The position numbers and the translations under genes were made by a program. From the NCBI RefSeq assembly GCF_001969265.1, contig NZ_CP019304.1, positions 1,860,001-1,924,000 on the forward strand: a DNA stretch of 64,000 nucleotides. The letters run 5' to 3'. The DNA is from Arthrobacter sp. QXT-31 (GTDB taxonomy: Bacteria > Actinomycetota > Actinomycetes > Actinomycetales > Micrococcaceae). Below, in pieces: positions 35,667-46,616 of the stretch (position 1 is the first letter of the stretch; every line of letters starts with the position of its first letter). Under the pieces are notes generated by a model. That model had not been told where the DNA came from. It ran no database searches and worked only from the letters and a program-made list of their open reading frames with translations.

Positions 35667-37673
35667 TCAGCCATGGCGGTGGTCGCTTGACGGATGGCAG
35701 TGGTTGGCCCCCTGGCCGGACGCCGGGACATCCAGGACCGGGCTGCGGTCGAAGAACCCTTCGGGGCGGAGTTTGAAGCCGACGGTGTCCACCGGCATGA
35801 TCGGCCAGTCCTCGACCCGCGGGAAGTGGGTCAGGCCGAACGTGTGCCAGACGACGATGTCCTGGCCGTCGATGTCACGGTCCTGCGCGACATAGGCGGG
35901 CAGGCCCGCACCGCCGGAGTGCTGGTTGACGAAGTCGCCGGTGGGGTAGCGCTCGTCCTCGGCGAACCGGGTAACCCACAGGTCCTTGGTGGCAAACGCC
36001 GCCCGCCGGGCAATCGAAGACCCGGGGTCGGCCATCAGGGTGGGCTGGTTGTGGGCGTGCAGCTTGTAGCCCACGGGCTCGCCTAGGCGGTTGCGGGATT
36101 CGGGGTTGGAGATGATCCAGGTCCGGCCGGCGCGGGCATCGGCCTCGCGGACAGCCCCGGACTCGCGGGTGAGCACGGTGCGCTTCCGGGAGAAGGCGTT
36201 GCCGCGGGGGTTTCCCTCGCCCATCGGCTGGCGGACCACGTCCTCCTCCTCCACCCTGTTGGTGAAGCCGTCGATGGCCATGTCCAGGCGTGCGCTGAAG
36301 ATGTGCTGGTGGAACGGCGCACCGAGCCCCGGCGCCAGCTGGGAGATGTTGTCCGAGCCGCCTTCCGGGAACGCGGACGTGAAGACGACGCCGGTGGCCT
36401 TGGCTTCGAATTCGATGGTGCCGTCAAGGTAGAGGTACCAGTAGAAGCCGTAGTCGTAGTTGCCGATGGTGGTGAAGAACGAGATCACCATGCGGCGGTT
36501 CCGGCGGGTGTAGTTGATGCCGGACCAGAGGTCGCTGTGCTTGGCCAGGATGCCCCAGTCCTCCTCGTGCATGCAGATGCCGTTGCGGATCTCGCGGGGG
36601 TTGCCGAAGGCGTCGCTGATGACGGGGCTGAGGTAGGTGATCTCGCCCAGGCAGTCGCAGCCCAGCTCGAGGGAGTTGGCGTACTGCCCCACCAGGTACT
36701 CCCCCGTGTCGAAGTAGTTCTGCCAGGACCGGATCGGGGACGGGTCGCCGTACGGGACCACCATCTCGGCGATCGACGCGCGGTTGATGATGGGCCGGAG
36801 CCGGTCACCGTCCCGGAAGGCGATGTTGTGCAGCACCACGCCCTCGCGGACGTCGAAGCCCACGTCAAGGCTCCATTTCTCCCACTCGATGTGGTTCCCG
36901 CCGGTCACCGTGAAGCTGGGGCCTTCGGGCTGGGTGATGCTGATGGGCTTCTGCGTGGTGCGGAGCGGGCCGGTCAGCTCGGGATCGGTGTAGTTGCCGT
37001 GCTCTGCGGGAACGGGGAAGACGCCGGTGTCGATTACCTGGGTGACTTCCTTGCTGACCACGTCCACGTAGGCCACAAGCCCGTCGACCGGGTGGGCCCA
37101 GGCGCTGTCCCCGGGGAACTCCTGCAGGAACGCGAGCCCGCGCAGGATCCGGCGGCCCTTCTCCTCCGGGTACTCGAACACGCCCGCGGACAGCGGCGCG
37201 ACCCGGACCTTGCTGGCGTCCAGGTTCCGCGCAGCCAGCGCCTTCAGCCACCGCCCGTCGGCAGCCAGGAGCTGCTCCACCACTTCGAACTCCTCTTCAA
37301 GGACCGGGAGTTCACCGGTGGCAGCGGTATCGAGTTCGACGGCGGAGATCACCTCGCTGCTGGTGGCCGAGACGGTGACGTCCTGGGGCCGGGCGCCCGA
37401 AACGTCATGGATGAAGACCCGGAACCGCCGGTCCTCCGCAACGCTGCCGGCTTCCTCTGCGGGGTCTGTTTCCCGGGCAGGGCCGGTTTTACGGGCGGCG
37501 CCGGTTTTACGGGCGGCGTCAGTTTTGCGGGCAGGGTCCAGCAGCCCCAGGTAGGCAATGCGCTTCTCCGGGCCGAGGAGACCTTCAGAGCGAAGAATGC
37601 CCTGCACCTCGCTGATCTCCGCTGCTGAGGTAAGGCGGAACGGGCTGGCTGTTTCTGTGATGGAGAGCGTCAT
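35667..37673 (-). CDS. Copper-containing primary amine oxidase (phenylethylamine/tyramine oxidase)
   Basis: 668 residues. Oxidises primary amines to aldehydes, ammonia and hydrogen peroxide using topaquinone and Cu. The topaquinone precursor is Tyr406 in [11 protein letters not shown] (NYDY). A metal-site HxH lies in [15 protein letters not shown] and a third His in [15 protein letters not shown]. The sequence follows A. globiformis AGAO (638 residues, TPQ at Tyr382) almost throughout, from memory. The difference of 24 in TPQ numbering is explained by an in-frame repeat (37461-37532) between domains D2 and D3. The C-terminus is also longer and His-rich ([12 protein letters not shown]). The TetR gene is divergent, with a dyad between them. 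Substrates are probably phenylethylamine and tyramine. Confidence 0.97.
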   Translation of the reverse strand: MTLSITETASPFRLTSAAEISEVQGILRSEGLLGPEKRIAYLGLLDPARKTDAARKTGAARKTGPARETDPAEEAGSVAEDRRFRVFIHDVSGARPQDVTVSATSSEVISAVELDTAATGELPVLEEEFEVVEQLLAADGRWLKALAARNLDASKVRVAPLSAGVFEYPEEKGRRILRGLAFLQEFPGDSAWAHPVDGLVAYVDVVSKEVTQVIDTGVFPVPAEHGNYTDPELTGPLRTTQKPISITQPEGPSFTVTGGNHIEWEKWSLDVGFDVREGVVLHNIAFRDGDRLRPIINRASIAEMVVPYGDPSPIRSWQNYFDTGEYLVGQYANSLELGCDCLGEITYLSPVISDAFGNPREIRNGICMHEEDWGILAKHSDLWSGINYTRRNRRMVISFFTTIGNYDYGFYWYLYLDGTIEFEAKATGVVFTSAFPEGGSDNISQLAPGLGAPFHQHIFSARLDMAIDGFTNRVEEEDVVRQPMGEGNPRGNAFSRKRTVLTRESGAVREADARAGRTWIISNPESRNRLGEPVGYKLHAHNQPTLMADPGSSIARRAAFATKDLWVTRFAEDERYPTGDFVNQHSGGAGLPAYVAQDRDIDGQDIVVWHTFGLTHFPRVEDWPIMPVDTVGFKLRPEGFFDRSPVLDVPASGQGANHCHPSSDHRHG
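37461..37532 (-). repeat. 4 x 18-bp in-frame tandem repeat in the amine oxidase gene
   Basis: Four units (37515-37532, 37497-37514, 37479-37496, 37461-37478), read leftward, encode [18 protein letters not shown] and ARETDP. The two central units differ at one or two positions. The reading frame is kept and 24 residues are added relative to the AGAO sequence I recall. Confidence 0.9.
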
Positions 37674-37714
37674 GGCGGCCTTTGTCAGGGACCCTGGCGG
37701 GTCTGGTTTTTATT

Positions 37715-37732
37715 TTCTATAGTTGTAGAGAA
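37715..37732. promoter_or_regulatory. Dyad between the amine oxidase and TetR genes
   Basis: TTCTATAGTTGTAGAGAA is an 18-base near-palindrome (TTCTnTA....TAnAGAA). It is the only AT-rich dyad in the 119-base divergent gap and is placed to control both genes. Confidence 0.5.
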
Positions 37733-37792
37733 TAAGCGAACGTAAGATGGCTCACAAGAGTCTGGGCGAAATATTTACCGGGGAGCGGCCGC

Positions 37793-38383
37793 GTGCCAAA
37801 GATTGTTGACCACGACGAGCGGCGGCTGGAACTGGTGGATGCCACCTGGCGGATCATTGCCCGGCTGGGCATCGAAAGTGCCACCATGCGGGAGATCGCC
37901 ACAGAGGCGGGCTTCGCCAACGGCGCCCTCAAACCGTATTTCCCCACCAAGGACACCCTGCTGACGTTCGCGTTCGGCCACGTCTTCAACCGGACCAACC
38001 GGCGCATCGCCGAGGTCACCGCCGGGCTTTCGGGACTGGCGGCCCTGCGGGCCTTCTGCATCGAGGTGCTGCCGCTGGATGAGGAACGGATCAATGAGGC
38101 CCGCATCGTGATCCCCTTCTGGCAGAAAGCCATCAACGATCCGGACAAGGCGCAGATCCACCGGGAATCGATGCAGGAGTGGCTCGACTCGATCCGCCGC
38201 TACCTCGGGGAGGCGCGGGACAGCGGCGACGTGAGCACCGCCGTCGACGACGACAGCCTCGCCGGGCAGTTGCTCAACATGCTGCTCGGGGCCCAGATCG
38301 CGGCCGCGCTGCTTCCGGAGGGCCAGACACAGCTCGGCCTGGACGGGCAACTCGAGGGCTTCCTGGCCCTGCTGACCACCTAG
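37793..38383 (+). CDS. TetR-family regulator (BetI-like)
   Basis: 196 residues, GTG start with GGGGAG 7 bases upstream. HTH: RIIARLGIESATMREIATEA GFANGALKPYFPTKDTLL in two parts. The C-terminal ligand domain (LAALRAFCIEVLPLDEERIN; VIPFWQKAI) is of the BetI subgroup. It is divergent from the amine oxidase gene, which it probably represses; an amine, aldehyde or polyamine-like effector is likely. The PLP-enzyme gene follows 45 bases downstream. Confidence 0.9.
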   Translation: MPKIVDHDERRLELVDATWRIIARLGIESATMREIATEAGFANGALKPYFPTKDTLLTFAFGHVFNRTNRRIAEVTAGLSGLAALRAFCIEVLPLDEERINEARIVIPFWQKAINDPDKAQIHRESMQEWLDSIRRYLGEARDSGDVSTAVDDDSLAGQLLNMLLGAQIAAALLPEGQTQLGLDGQLEGFLALLTT

Positions 38384-38428
38384 CCTCTGAGGACAGCAAT
38401 ATCCGATCCACAACCAGGAGACCCGGCA

Positions 38429-39526
38429 GTGACCATCCCGCAGGAAATCGATACGCCGGAAATCATGATCGACGTCGACATCCTCGACCGGAATATCGGG
38501 CGGATGGCGTCGGCCGTCCGCTCGCGGGGCCTGGGCCTGCGCCCGCATGCCAAGACGCACAAGATTCCCGAAATCGCCCTCCGCCAGATTGCGGCCGGAG
38601 CCTCCGGACTGACGGTGGCAACCATCGGCGAGGCTGAAGTGTTCGCAGCTGCCGGCGTGCAGAACCTCTTCATCGCCTATCCCCTTTGGGTTTCCGCGCA
38701 GAAGGCCGAGCGGCTCCGGCGCCTGTCGCAGACGGCGCAGATCGCCGTCGGGGTGGATTCCGCCGAGGGGGCAACGGGACTGGGGACCAGCCTGGGAAGT
38801 GCCGCAGGCAGCGTGAGCGTTCTCGTGGAAGTCGACAGCGGGCACCACCGCAGCGGCGTTCTCCCGGAGGCTGTCACGCCGGTGGCCCAGGCGGCGGTGC
38901 GGGCCGGACTCAAGGTCGCGGGCGTTTTCACCTTCCCGGGACACAGCTATGCGCCGGGCATGCCGGTCGAGGCGGCCAGTCAGGAGGAGCAGGCCCTGAG
39001 CCTGGCGTCGGAAACTCTTGCTGCGGCGGGCTTCGAGGTCACCTGCCGCAGCGGCGGCTCCACTCCCACAGCGATGCTGACAGGGAACTCGGCCGCCACC
39101 GAGGTGCGCCCTGGTGTCTACGTCTTTGGCGACGCCCAGCAGCTGGAACTGGGGCGGTGCGCCGCCGAGGACATCGCATTGACGGTTGCTGCCACCGTGG
39201 TCAGCCACCATGCAACCGCTCCGGACGGGCCCGCGCGTTTCATCCTCGACGCCGGCAGCAAGGTTCTGGGCAGCGACCGGCCCGCGTGGGCCAGCGGCTT
39301 CGGGCGGCTGATGGACTACCCCGACGCCCGGATCACCGCACTGTCTGAGCATCACGCGACCGTCGAGTGGCCCGGGCCTGCTGCGGCGCCAGCCATCGGG
39401 GACCGGCTGCGCGTCATTCCCAACCATGTGTGCCTGGCGATGAACCTGGTGGACGAAGTCGCAGTGGTCAGGGGCGGCGCCCTCGTGGACCGCTGGACGG
39501 TGGCCGCCCGGGGAAAGAACAGGTGA
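38429..39526 (+). CDS. D-threonine aldolase/D-serine dehydratase-type PLP enzyme
   Basis: 365 residues, GTG start with AGGAG 8 bases upstream. The N-terminal alanine-racemase-type barrel carries the PLP Lys in LRPHAKTHKIPEIALRQ. Phosphate-site segments are VEVDSGHHRSGVLPEAV and VTCRSGGSTPTAML. The C-terminal domain ends with IPNHVCLAMNLVDEV, whose His and Cys bind the divalent metal in DSD1 and D-threonine aldolases. It acts on a D-beta-hydroxy amino acid, either aldol cleavage or dehydration. It is between a TetR gene and an AraC gene; either could control it. Confidence 0.88.
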   Translation: MTIPQEIDTPEIMIDVDILDRNIGRMASAVRSRGLGLRPHAKTHKIPEIALRQIAAGASGLTVATIGEAEVFAAAGVQNLFIAYPLWVSAQKAERLRRLSQTAQIAVGVDSAEGATGLGTSLGSAAGSVSVLVEVDSGHHRSGVLPEAVTPVAQAAVRAGLKVAGVFTFPGHSYAPGMPVEAASQEEQALSLASETLAAAGFEVTCRSGGSTPTAMLTGNSAATEVRPGVYVFGDAQQLELGRCAAEDIALTVAATVVSHHATAPDGPARFILDAGSKVLGSDRPAWASGFGRLMDYPDARITALSEHHATVEWPGPAAAPAIGDRLRVIPNHVCLAMNLVDEVAVVRGGALVDRWTVAARGKNR

Positions 39527-39549
39527 GGGTCCGCTCTTGTTCACGGAAA

Positions 39550-39579
39550 ATCTTTTTTCCCCATTTGTTGAAAAAAGAT
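39550..39579. terminator. AT-rich hairpin after the PLP-enzyme gene
   Basis: ATCTTTTTTC (39550-39559) pairs with GAAAAAAGAT (39570-39579) around a 10-base loop. It may end the upstream transcript. The AT content is unusual for this genome, so a regulatory site for the AraC protein is the alternative. Confidence 0.45.
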
Positions 39580-39613
39580 GACAGACCCGCAGCATCGCCG
39601 CTAACCTGAAATG

Positions 39614-39633
39614 ACTGTGTCGCAGGACACAGT
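39614..39633. promoter_or_regulatory. Dyad upstream of the AraC gene
   Basis: ACTGTGTCGCAGGACACAGT has 8-base arms and a 4-base centre (GCAG). It lies 46 bases before the AraC start. Candidate operator. Confidence 0.45.
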
Positions 39634-39678
39634 GTTGGGGACCCGTCAGCAGACAGCCAACCTGCATCAGGAACGTTC

Positions 39679-40644
39679 ATGCCAGCAAGCACAGCCCGCC
39701 CCGCGGACCAGACCCTCACCTCCAGCGAGGCAACCTCCTTTGACCACTGGAGGCACCTCGTGGCGCAGTCCTTCGTGCCGCTGGCCGCAGAAACGGAACG
39801 GCCCGAGCAATTCCGCGGCCGCATGCGCTCCAGGGTGCTGGACCGGACGTGCATCGTGGAAGTGTCCGCTTCGGGTCACAGCGTCCACCGCACTCCGGCG
39901 CTTCTTGCCCAATCCGACCAGCGCTATTTCAAGCTCAACCTGCAGCTGGAGGGCACCGGGCTCCTCATCCAGGACAACCGCGAGGCCGTGCTCCGCCCCG
40001 GCGACCTGGCCATCTACGACACCAACCGCCCGTACTCGCTGGCGTTCGAGGAGCAGGCCCGCATGATGGTGCTCATGTTCCCGCACGACTCCCTGTCGCT
40101 GCCGCCGGAATATGTGGGCCAGCTGTCCGCCGTCCGCCTGGCCGCCGAATCCGGTGTGGCGGGCATTGTGGGGCCGTTCATCACGCAGCTTGCGGGCAAC
40201 CTGGAGGCACTCAGCGGCCCCACGGGTTCCCGGCTCGTGGCCAACACCCTGGATCTCGTCTCCACCATGCTCCATTCGGAGCTCGACCTGGCCGCGGACA
40301 GCATGAAGCCGCAGGCCCTGCTGGCAACGTCAGCCCGTGACTACATCGAGGCAAACCTCGCCGACCCCCAGCTTTCGCCGGCCAGCATTGCGGCCGCGCA
40401 TTTCATTTCGACCCGCCATCTGCACAACGTCTTCCACGAGTCCGGCAGCACGGTTGCCAGCTGGATCCGCAGCCGCCGGCTGGAACGGGTCCGCCGGGAC
40501 CTCCGGGATCCGCTGCACTCCGGCACCTCCGTGGGTGCCGTCGCGGCGCGGTGGGGATTCCTGGACGCGGCCCACTTTAGCCGCACGTTCCGGGAGGCCT
40601 TCGGCTTATCCCCCAGCGACTGGCGCCGCGGCGCCGCAGCTTAG
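39679..40644 (+). CDS. AraC-family transcriptional regulator
   Basis: 321 residues. The N-terminal AraC_binding_2-type cupin (LLIQDNREAVLRPGDLAIYD TNRPYSLAFEEQARMMVLM in two parts) is typical of NimR/FeaR-like regulators. C-terminal double HTH: RDYIEANLADPQLSPASIAA, then RRDLRDPLHSGTSVGAVAAR WGFLDAAHFSRTFREAFG in two parts. FeaR of E. coli controls aromatic amine breakdown through this architecture, so this protein might also sense aromatic amines or acids; that is inference. Confidence 0.9.
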   Translation: MPASTARPADQTLTSSEATSFDHWRHLVAQSFVPLAAETERPEQFRGRMRSRVLDRTCIVEVSASGHSVHRTPALLAQSDQRYFKLNLQLEGTGLLIQDNREAVLRPGDLAIYDTNRPYSLAFEEQARMMVLMFPHDSLSLPPEYVGQLSAVRLAAESGVAGIVGPFITQLAGNLEALSGPTGSRLVANTLDLVSTMLHSELDLAADSMKPQALLATSARDYIEANLADPQLSPASIAAAHFISTRHLHNVFHESGSTVASWIRSRRLERVRRDLRDPLHSGTSVGAVAARWGFLDAAHFSRTFREAFGLSPSDWRRGAAA

Positions 40645-40658
40645 AAGCAGCCGGCTGC

Positions 40659-42103
<1,445 letters not shown>

Positions 42104-42227
42104 CTAACCGATTCGGCCCGCGAGCCGTTAAGCGGCCGGGCTAAACATGCCTTATTATCCGTATTATGACAGTAAGATTTCGTACTACGGAAATACGGGC
42201 AATGCGGTATGCGATGAAGGCTGATTG

Positions 42228-42935
42228 ATGCCGTACCTTTGCCTTCTCCTCTCGGGTGCCGCACTGCTGATCAACGGCCTGGCAACGCTGGGCGCGCTCC
42301 CCCGCCGCGATGCAGCCGTATTTAGCCTGGTGATCGGCGGCCTGCAGCTGCTGTTGGGCGTCACGTACTTGGCCGTCGCGCATCCGGCCCTCACGCATCC
42401 GGGCAGCACAGGCCCGGACGCCCTCGCCGGGCATTTACAGCCGACGCTGCTTACGGCGTCGGGCATGTTCCTGTTCGGCCTGACCTACGCCTACGTCGGC
42501 CTGGATTTCCTGCTGGGGCTCGGATCCAGGGGCCTTGGCTGGTTCAGCGGAATGGTGGGCGCGTGCGGGCTCCTGCTCGCTGCGGCCTGGTTCAGCAGCG
42601 ACCCGCTGCTGGCAGTGCTGTGGCTCTGCTGGTCCTACCTGTGGACGCTCTTTTTCTTCTCTATGGCGCTGGGTCGCAGCCGGCTGTCGCCGCTGATCGG
42701 CTGGTCGCTGGTTCTGGCCAGCCAGGCCACGGCAACGGCGCCCGCCCTGCTTGGCATGACAGGGCAATGGCCCGGCGACACCGCAACGGCGGGCGGGGCT
42801 GCTGCGTGCATCGCCCTGCTTCTGCTGCTGGCCGCCGGCCTTGCCAGGCGTGACGGCCGGCGCGCCGGCCGGCGGGACCGCCAACCCGCCGTCGTCGTCC
42901 CTAACGGGCCGTTGGAGACGACGACGGGCGGTTAG
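42228..42935 (+). CDS. AmiS/UreI-family urea or amide channel
   Basis: 235 residues from ATG 42228, with GAAGG 7 bases upstream. Six membrane segments. PYLCLLLSGAALLINGLATL, AVFSLVIGGLQLLLGVTYLA, ASGMFLFGLTYAYVGLD and PLLAVLWLCWSYLWTLFFFS match AmiS/UreI proteins. These are proton-gated or open pores for urea and short amides. The last 35 residues are Arg-rich and unrelated. It is not in the urease operon 20 kb away but could supply it with urea. The AT-rich upstream gap has the near-palindrome TTTCGTACTACGGAAA (42178-42193), a possible operator. Confidence 0.88.
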   Translation: MPYLCLLLSGAALLINGLATLGALPRRDAAVFSLVIGGLQLLLGVTYLAVAHPALTHPGSTGPDALAGHLQPTLLTASGMFLFGLTYAYVGLDFLLGLGSRGLGWFSGMVGACGLLLAAAWFSSDPLLAVLWLCWSYLWTLFFFSMALGRSRLSPLIGWSLVLASQATATAPALLGMTGQWPGDTATAGGAAACIALLLLLAAGLARRDGRRAGRRDRQPAVVVPNGPLETTTGG

Positions 42936-42953
42936 CCGCCGCCGGCGGCAGCC

Positions 42954-44426
42954 TCAGGGGGCGGGCAGGAGCTCGGTCCGCCCCCGCTTTTCCACTCCGG
43001 TTTCCGCCAGCACTCCGGCCACGAAGATCACGGGGACGGCAACCAGCAGTGCCGTGGCCGTTTCGCCGCTTCCGCCGATCAGGGACGTGAAGTTGCTGAC
43101 CACCAGGTACAGGACCCATGCCAGGAGCAGCGAGGCAACGGCCGGCGCGATCAGGGTCTGCCAGAGCTGGCCAGTCACGCGTTCGCGGCGGAAAAATGCG
43201 ACGACGGCCAGGGAGCAGAGCATGTAGAGCACCAGCAGTGCCGCAACAGCAAGCCCGCTGAACCAGGAGAAGAGCGTCAGCACGGGATCCATGCCCAGCA
43301 CCGCGAACGGAGCCACGAGCAGCACGGCCACCGTCGTCTGGACCCAGGCTGCCGAGGCCGGCGCGCCGTGGGTGTTGGTCCGGGCGAGGACAGCGGGCAG
43401 CGAACCCCGCAGGGCAAGCGAGTGCAGGTAGCGGTTGATGCCGTTGTGGAAGGCGATGATGCCTGCCAGGAGCGACGTCACCAGAAGGACGCCCGCAGTG
43501 ACGCCGGCCCAGGGGCCGAACAGCTCAACCAGGGGCCCGATCACGAAGGAGGTCGCATCTCCGGACTCCAGGGCAGCGCCGGCAGCGTCGATGACGTGCG
43601 AGGGCCCGTAGAAGCTCACCAGCATCCAGGTAATGAAGGCGAAGAACAGGGCGATGATCCCGACCGACAGGTACGTTGCCCGCGCCACTGTCCGGTGCGG
43701 GTCCTTGGCCTCACCCGAGTAGATGGCCGTTGACTCGAAGCCGAACATGGAGGCCACAGCGAACATGATCGCAACGCCGGGAGCTCCGCTGGCGATTGCC
43801 TCCGGGGAAAAGGACGCAGCCATGTTGAGCCCTTCCGGGCCGCCGCCCTTGAACAGAACGGTGAAGCCGAACAGCAGCAGAATCGCCACTTCCAGGCCCA
43901 CCAGGAAAGCCAGGACGCGGGCGCCCAGCTCGATGTTCATCGAGCCCAGCACCTGCACGCCTGCCATGGTGGCGACGGCGAGGAGCCACCAGGGAACGGT
44001 CACGCCGGCCGAAGCCAGCAGCCCGGAAAAAGCCGCACCGTAGAGTCCGTACATGGCGGCCTGCACAGTGCTGTAGGCCAGCAGTGCCAGCCAGGCCGCG
44101 CCTGCACCGGTCTTCCTGCCGAACGCGGCGGTGATATAGGCATAGAAAGCACCGTTCGCCTGCACCTTCCGGCTCATGGCCACGAACCCGACGGCGAAGA
44201 TGACAATGACGATGCCCACGATCAGGTAAGCGCCCGGTGCCCCGGCGCCATTGCCGAGGGCAGCCGCCAGCGGGGCTGCGCCGACGATGCCGGTCAGCGG
44301 GGCCTGGGCTGAAAGAACGAAAAAGAGAATGCCCAGAACGCCGATGCTGCCCGCGCGGAGTGCGGTGGACTGCTCCTTGCGCGGGCTTGCTTCTGCGGTC
44401 CGGGATTCGGAATTTGAAATACTCAT
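42954..44426 (-). CDS. APC-superfamily amino acid/amine permease
   Basis: 490 residues from ATG 44426, with AAGGA 5 bases upstream; an upstream in-frame ATG exists but has no ribosome site. About 12 membrane segments. Start of the core: LRAGSIGVLGILFFVLSAQA; substrate region: MFGFESTAIYSGEAKDPHRT; late: RTNTHGAPASAAWVQTTVAV. APC transporters of this type carry amino acids or amines by proton symport. The location between gdhA and aromatic genes does not fix the substrate. Confidence 0.9.
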   Translation of the reverse strand: MSISNSESRTAEASPRKEQSTALRAGSIGVLGILFFVLSAQAPLTGIVGAAPLAAALGNGAGAPGAYLIVGIVIVIFAVGFVAMSRKVQANGAFYAYITAAFGRKTGAGAAWLALLAYSTVQAAMYGLYGAAFSGLLASAGVTVPWWLLAVATMAGVQVLGSMNIELGARVLAFLVGLEVAILLLFGFTVLFKGGGPEGLNMAASFSPEAIASGAPGVAIMFAVASMFGFESTAIYSGEAKDPHRTVARATYLSVGIIALFFAFITWMLVSFYGPSHVIDAAGAALESGDATSFVIGPLVELFGPWAGVTAGVLLVTSLLAGIIAFHNGINRYLHSLALRGSLPAVLARTNTHGAPASAAWVQTTVAVLLVAPFAVLGMDPVLTLFSWFSGLAVAALLVLYMLCSLAVVAFFRRERVTGQLWQTLIAPAVASLLLAWVLYLVVSNFTSLIGGSGETATALLVAVPVIFVAGVLAETGVEKRGRTELLPAP

Positions 44427-44581
44427 TGGATCCTTCTTAACGGTCATGAGCGTTGGGGAGGGGTGCCGGCAAAGGCCTCGCACCGCGGATTCCAGCTTGG
44501 CAGTCCCCGGCCGCCGGGGCTTGTCTGGCAGCGATCAGTTGTTGTGCCTGAGCGCACATGCATGGCCGGAAGGGAAAAAGG

Positions 44582-44616
44582 AAACTGCCGGGAGGCGTTC
44601 GCGCCCCCGGCAGTTT
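44582..44616 (-). terminator. Terminator of the flavoprotein hydroxylase gene
   Basis: Arms 44582-44592 and 44106-type partner at 44606-44616 pair over 11 bp, with a bulged A at 44593, then GGCG-TTCG-CGCC closes the top. On the minus strand it is followed by TTTCCTTTTTCC. This is a canonical intrinsic terminator 21 bases after the stop. Confidence 0.88.
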
Positions 44617-44637
44617 TCACTTTTCAGCTGTGACGGC

Positions 44638-46548
44638 TCAGGCGTGATTGCCGACCAGTCCCTGACGGGCCGGCAGGAACTGTGCGAAGAAGGCGCCCAG
44701 TTCCGCCGTCGCGGTCAGCGGCAGGACATTCGCCACGTACTGGTCCGGCCTGACCACCACAACAACGCCGCCGCGGTCCAGGCCGCGAAGGTCGAAGATG
44801 TCGGCCTTCGGGTCCGCGCCGTAGACCTTCTCAAGGTTGGTCAGCCTGAACGGCCCCACCTCCGGCTTGAACACGGCCGGGACGGCGTTGATGTCGATGC
44901 CCCGGTGGTCCTGCTGGTAGACGACCTTCACATCGAACCAGGCATCGGCGTCGGCACCCTCCGGCGTCGCCGCGAGCGGGGACTCCGGCGAGCTCTCCAG
45001 CCAGTGCGCGAAGTCGGTGGTGGGCGACGGGGTGCCGGCTTCGGCGGCGTCGGCGAACACGTAGATGCGCCAGCGTCCGTCGGCCTTTGCCTGGTGTCCC
45101 AGCTGCAGCGGGTTGGTGTCACAGACGCGGAGCACGGGCGCGGACTTGAAGCGCTTGCCGACCGGGAAGCCAGTGGCCAGTTCCTGGTGCTTCGCCTCGG
45201 CCACGATCATTGACGGCGCGTACTCGGTCATGAAGCCGGCCGGGAATTCGGCGGTGCGCACGTAGAAGTCCTCCAGCTCCGAGGGGTCGCTGAACTCCTC
45301 GGGCTTTTTGGCCATGAGGGTTGACCATTCCTTGTCGAAATCGATCAGGTCCTTCGCAACGACCTGGCGCTCGGCCGAGTACGTGGCCAGCAGCGACTCC
45401 GGGCTGCGGCCCTCGAGCACGTGTCCGATCTTCCAGCCGATGTTGAAGCCGTCCTGCATGGACACGTTCATGCCCTGGCCGGCCTTGGCGCTGTGCGTGT
45501 GGCAGGCGTCGCCGGTGATGAAGACGCGCGGCGTGCGGCTGTTCCGCTCTTTGGGCAGGACGTCGTCGAACCTGTCGGTGAGGCGGTGGCCCACCTCGTA
45601 CACGCTGTGCCAGGCAACGTTGCGGACGTCCAGGGTGTACGGCTGCAGGATCTGGTTCGCGTGGGCGATGATCTGCTCGATGGTGGTCTTGCGGATGGCA
45701 CCGTTGTCGTCCTCCGGCACGACGCCGAGGTCGACGTACATGCGGAACAGGTGCCCGCCCTCGCGCGGGATCAGCAGGATGCTGCCGCCGTCGTGGGACT
45801 GGATGGCGCACTTCGTGCGGATGTCCGGGAAGTCCGTGGCGGCGAGGACATCCATGACGCCCCAGGCGTGGTTGGCCTGGTCACCGGCGAGCGTGCAGCC
45901 GATGGATTCCCGGACCTTGCTGCGGGCACCGTCAGCGCCGACCACGTACTTGGCCCGCACGACCCGCTCCTGGCCCGCCAGTTCGCCGGCGGTGCGGACC
46001 AGGGTGACGGTGACCGGGTACTCACCCGCGTCCGCCACCTCGAGGCTGCGGAACTCGTAGCCGTAGTCGGGGGTCATCCGCGTCGGCGAATAGGCCATGA
46101 CCCGGGCGAAGTAGTCCAGCACACGGGCCTGGTTGACGATGAGGTGCGGGAATTCGCTGATGCCCATCTCGTCGTCGACCGCGCGGGCTGCACGGTAGAT
46201 GTGCTTCGGGTTCTCCGGATTCGGCTTCCAGAACGCCATCTCGGTGATCCGGTAGGCCTCCGCGGTGATCTCCTCGGCAAAGCCGAAGGCCTGGAAGGTC
46301 TCGACACTGCGGGCCTGGATGCCGTCCGCCTGCCCGATCGCGAGGCGGCCGGGGCGGCGCTCCACGATGCGCGTGGTGATGTCCGGGAACTGGGACAGCT
46401 GGGCGGCGGCGAGCATGCCAGCGGGGCCGGAACCCACGATCAGCACGTCGACCTCGTCGGGGAGCTCTTCGGGGCGGTTGATGCCGACGCCGGCGGCCGG
46501 CTGGATGCGCGGGTCACCGGAAACGTAACCGTGGTGGTGGAACTGCAC
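44638..46548 (-). CDS. FAD-dependent aromatic ring hydroxylase (MobA / phenol 2-monooxygenase type)
   Basis: 636 residues, a class A flavoprotein hydroxylase with a C-terminal thioredoxin-like domain. FAD motif 1: DVLIVGSGPAGMLAAAQLS; DG motif: KYVVGADGARSKVRESIG; FAD motif 2: RVFITGDACHTHSAKAGQGM NVSMQDGFNIGWK in two parts. Overall it resembles 3-hydroxybenzoate 4-monooxygenase, which hydroxylates next to a phenol OH. It is divergent from the homoprotocatechuate operon, and no HpaB/HpaC is present, so I infer it makes 3,4-dihydroxyphenylacetate from 3- or 4-hydroxyphenylacetate. 3-Hydroxybenzoate to protocatechuate is the alternative. Confidence 0.9.
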   Translation of the reverse strand: MQFHHHGYVSGDPRIQPAAGVGINRPEELPDEVDVLIVGSGPAGMLAAAQLSQFPDITTRIVERRPGRLAIGQADGIQARSVETFQAFGFAEEITAEAYRITEMAFWKPNPENPKHIYRAARAVDDEMGISEFPHLIVNQARVLDYFARVMAYSPTRMTPDYGYEFRSLEVADAGEYPVTVTLVRTAGELAGQERVVRAKYVVGADGARSKVRESIGCTLAGDQANHAWGVMDVLAATDFPDIRTKCAIQSHDGGSILLIPREGGHLFRMYVDLGVVPEDDNGAIRKTTIEQIIAHANQILQPYTLDVRNVAWHSVYEVGHRLTDRFDDVLPKERNSRTPRVFITGDACHTHSAKAGQGMNVSMQDGFNIGWKIGHVLEGRSPESLLATYSAERQVVAKDLIDFDKEWSTLMAKKPEEFSDPSELEDFYVRTAEFPAGFMTEYAPSMIVAEAKHQELATGFPVGKRFKSAPVLRVCDTNPLQLGHQAKADGRWRIYVFADAAEAGTPSPTTDFAHWLESSPESPLAATPEGADADAWFDVKVVYQQDHRGIDINAVPAVFKPEVGPFRLTNLEKVYGADPKADIFDLRGLDRGGVVVVVRPDQYVANVLPLTATAELGAFFAQFLPARQGLVGNHA

Positions 46549-46616
46549 GGGTTTTCCTCACTTCACTGTGTGGGGGGCTTGCGCCAAAAGTCTGTGTTCT
46601 ATATCGGAACAAGTGA

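Noticed and set aside
36303..37628. A 441-codon open frame opposite the amine oxidase gene
   Set aside because: Antisense to an almost certain enzyme gene; composition is that of a shadow frame.
42938..42949. GCCGCCGGCGGC palindrome between the AmiS-like and APC genes
   Set aside because: It has no loop and is expected by chance at this GC content, so it is not called as a terminator.
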